From an uncultured bacterium (GTDB taxonomy: Bacteria > Bipolaricaulota > Bipolaricaulia > UBA7950 > UBA9294): a stretch of 64,000 nucleotides of DNA. The DNA lies in the NCBI GenBank assembly GCA_903857865.1, contig CAIOGO010000010.1, forward strand, positions 240,246-304,245, given 5' to 3'. Made by a program: the position numbers and the translations under genes. The notes under the pieces are model-generated. The model did not search any database, was not told the DNA's origin, and saw only the letters and a list, made by a program, of their open reading frames with translations. Every line of letters starts with the position of its first letter. The first letter of the stretch is position 1. Positions 63,136-64,000 of the stretch are shown here, piece after piece.

Positions 63136-63494
63136 GGGCGACCCTCCCTATCCATCGACTTCCTTACGCCGTCGCACAAGAGCTGCACGATCGACTCCAC
63201 CGTCGCCTCTCGACACCCGGCCTGAGGCCGGACGATGATGTCCACGTTCGGCAAGCTCTGCGCGCAGCGACGGAACGCTTCGCGGATCCGTCGCTTCGCA
63301 CGATTCCTCTCCACGGCCGAACCGTACCGGCGCGAGATCACGATCCCCAACCGCGGCCCCTTCTCGCTCGGCAGAACGTGAAGAGAGAGACACGTTCCCG
63401 TCGATACCCTGCCGCTTCGGAAGACGCGAAGGAAGTCCCTTTGTCTCTTGAGGCGCATCGTGACGGGAAAACGGCACTCACTGCCGCAAGACAT
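63132..63494 (-). CDS. rnpA: Ribonuclease P protein component
   Basis: A 120-residue RnpA. Core motifs are FRSGRVSTGTCLSLHVLP, the basic RNR-type segment YGSAVERNRAKRRIREAFR and DIIVRPQAG. ATG 63494 is selected because a promoter ends 6 nt before it; the later ATG 63458 would give the usual core start MRLKRQRDF but lacks a ribosome-binding site. The usual upstream rpmH and downstream yidC are absent; instead greA overlaps its end. Confidence 0.93.
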   Translation of the reverse strand: MSCGSECRFPVTMRLKRQRDFLRVFRSGRVSTGTCLSLHVLPSEKGPRLGIVISRRYGSAVERNRAKRRIREAFRRCAQSLPNVDIIVRPQAGCREATVESIVQLLCDGVRKSMDREGRP

Positions 63495-63500
63495 AGGCGA

Positions 63501-63529
63501 ACTATAGTGGCAAGCGCACTCTAGTTCAA
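63501..63529 (-). promoter_or_regulatory. rnpA: rnpA promoter, leaderless
   Basis: On the minus strand: TTGAAC (63524-63529), 17-nt spacer, TATAGT (63501-63506), then 6 nt to ATG 63494. This is the best promoter of the near-leaderless set in this window and places the first transcribed base at the start codon. Confidence 0.75.
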
Positions 63530-63546
63530 GGTTTGCTCGTCGCGAT

Positions 63547-63575
63547 TCCGTTTCCAGAGACGCCGCGGATACACT
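63547..63575 (+). promoter_or_regulatory. xseA: xseA promoter with minimal leader
   Basis: TACACT (63570-63575) is 10 nt before ATG 63586; a weak -35 (TCCGTT) is 17 nt upstream. Divergent from the rnpA promoter 18 nt away. No Shine-Dalgarno. Confidence 0.45.
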
Positions 63576-63585
63576 CGATCGGCCC

Positions 63586-64000
63586 ATGAACGAACAGCGC
63601 GTCTACACCGTTTCGGAGCTCAACCGCGCCGCGCGCGGCCTCCTGGAGACCGAACTCGGCGACGTGTGGATGAAGGGCGAGGTCGCCGAGGTGACTCGTG
63701 CTCCCTCGGGGCACCTCTACTTCACGCTCACGGATTCCGAGGCGGAGATCGATGTCGTCCGTTTCCGCGGCCGCGCGCCCATTCTGGCGGCCCTCGAGCC
63801 GGGCATGGTGGTGCTCGCGTTCGGCCATGCGACCGTCTACGAACCGCGGGGAAGGTATCAGTTCGTCGCCACTCTCGTGCAGCCGGTGGGCGCGGGCCTC
63901 CTCCACGCAGCGTTCGAGCGGTTGAAGGAGAAGCTCCGCCAGGAGGGACTCTTCGACGTTTCCCACAAGCGGCCTCTGCCCGCCTTTCCTCGTCTCGTCG
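63586..64000 (+). CDS. xseA: Exodeoxyribonuclease VII large subunit, N-terminal part
   Basis: 138 codons to the window edge, so the gene is partial. The OB-fold domain is clear: YTVSELNRAARGLLETELGD, then VWMKGEVAEVTRAPSGHLYF, GRYQFVATLVQPVGAGLLH and FERLKEKLRQEGLFD, the conserved start of XseA. The catalytic domain lies outside the window. It is transcribed divergently from rnpA. Confidence 0.92.
   Translation, partial: MNEQRVYTVSELNRAARGLLETELGDVWMKGEVAEVTRAPSGHLYFTLTDSEAEIDVVRFRGRAPILAALEPGMVVLAFGHATVYEPRGRYQFVATLVQPVGAGLLHAAFERLKEKLRQEGLFDVSHKRPLPAFPRLV

Overview
The window is a GC-rich, gene-dense bacterial chromosome segment. Housekeeping operons (F-type ATP synthase, fusA, frr, uvrC, lysS, greA, rnpA, xseA) place it in Bacteria. 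A serine-palmitoyltransferase-like gene beside an SDR gene, a split eukaryote-style LKR/saccharopine dehydrogenase pair, a Na+/K+-ATPase-like P-type pump and several near-leaderless promoters suggest an uncultured, deep-branching lineage. I cannot name the phylum; Bipolaricaulota/Acetothermia-like is only a guess.

0-26 kb (mostly minus strand to 14.8 kb, then mixed): a putative sphingoid-base pair (55-2170), NifU-like Fe-S protein, PpnP nucleoside phosphorylase, a lipoprotein, a membrane coiled-coil protein with a duplicated cytoplasmic motif, a secreted protein, a HemG-like flavodoxin, a lone fusA, a 57-aa ribbon-helix-helix protein, a 53-aa membrane protein whose 3' end is tandemly copied, the tldD/pmbA protease pair, an OmpR/HK two-component system, a Zn/Mn ABC transporter with GNAT and ThiF-like genes behind it, and a lysine-degradation cluster (LKR, SDH, TIM-barrel protein).

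26-38 kb (minus strand): tRNA-Val and tRNA-Cys, the ATP synthase operon atpI-B-E-F-H-A-G-D with no atpC after atpD, then frr, two tandem TrkA-type RCK proteins and a 940-aa P-type ATPase that carries the Na+/K+-ATPase ion-site motifs. These look like a cation-homeostasis and energy block.

38-45 kb: an accessory island built from decayed IS3-family elements. An older element is interrupted by a younger complete IS3 copy (42475-43705, 4-bp target duplication). Inverted relics of the older element bracket a HEAT-repeat gene (apparently 5'-truncated) and small secreted proteins. A second RHH microprotein and an AbiEii-toxin relic follow.

45-55.6 kb: a LacI-headed carbohydrate system with binding protein, two different permeases, a one-domain ATPase, a D-lyxose-isomerase-family cupin, two PfkB kinases and a DUF4432 epimerase-like protein. 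The LacI gene has a canonical promoter followed by two AAACGTTT operators. A secreted seven-bladed WD40 protein, bracketed by IS ends, closes this region.

55.6-64 kb: tRNA-Ala, uvrC, an M42 aminopeptidase, a LysN-like aminotransferase, then the minus-strand operon rnpA-greA-lysS-PAP2 phosphatase, divergent from xseA, which runs off the window edge. Several genes (rnpA, uvrC, GNAT, response regulator, xseA, the 6.1-kb secreted protein) have a -10 box only 6-13 nt before the start codon and no Shine-Dalgarno sequence, whereas most others have strong ones.
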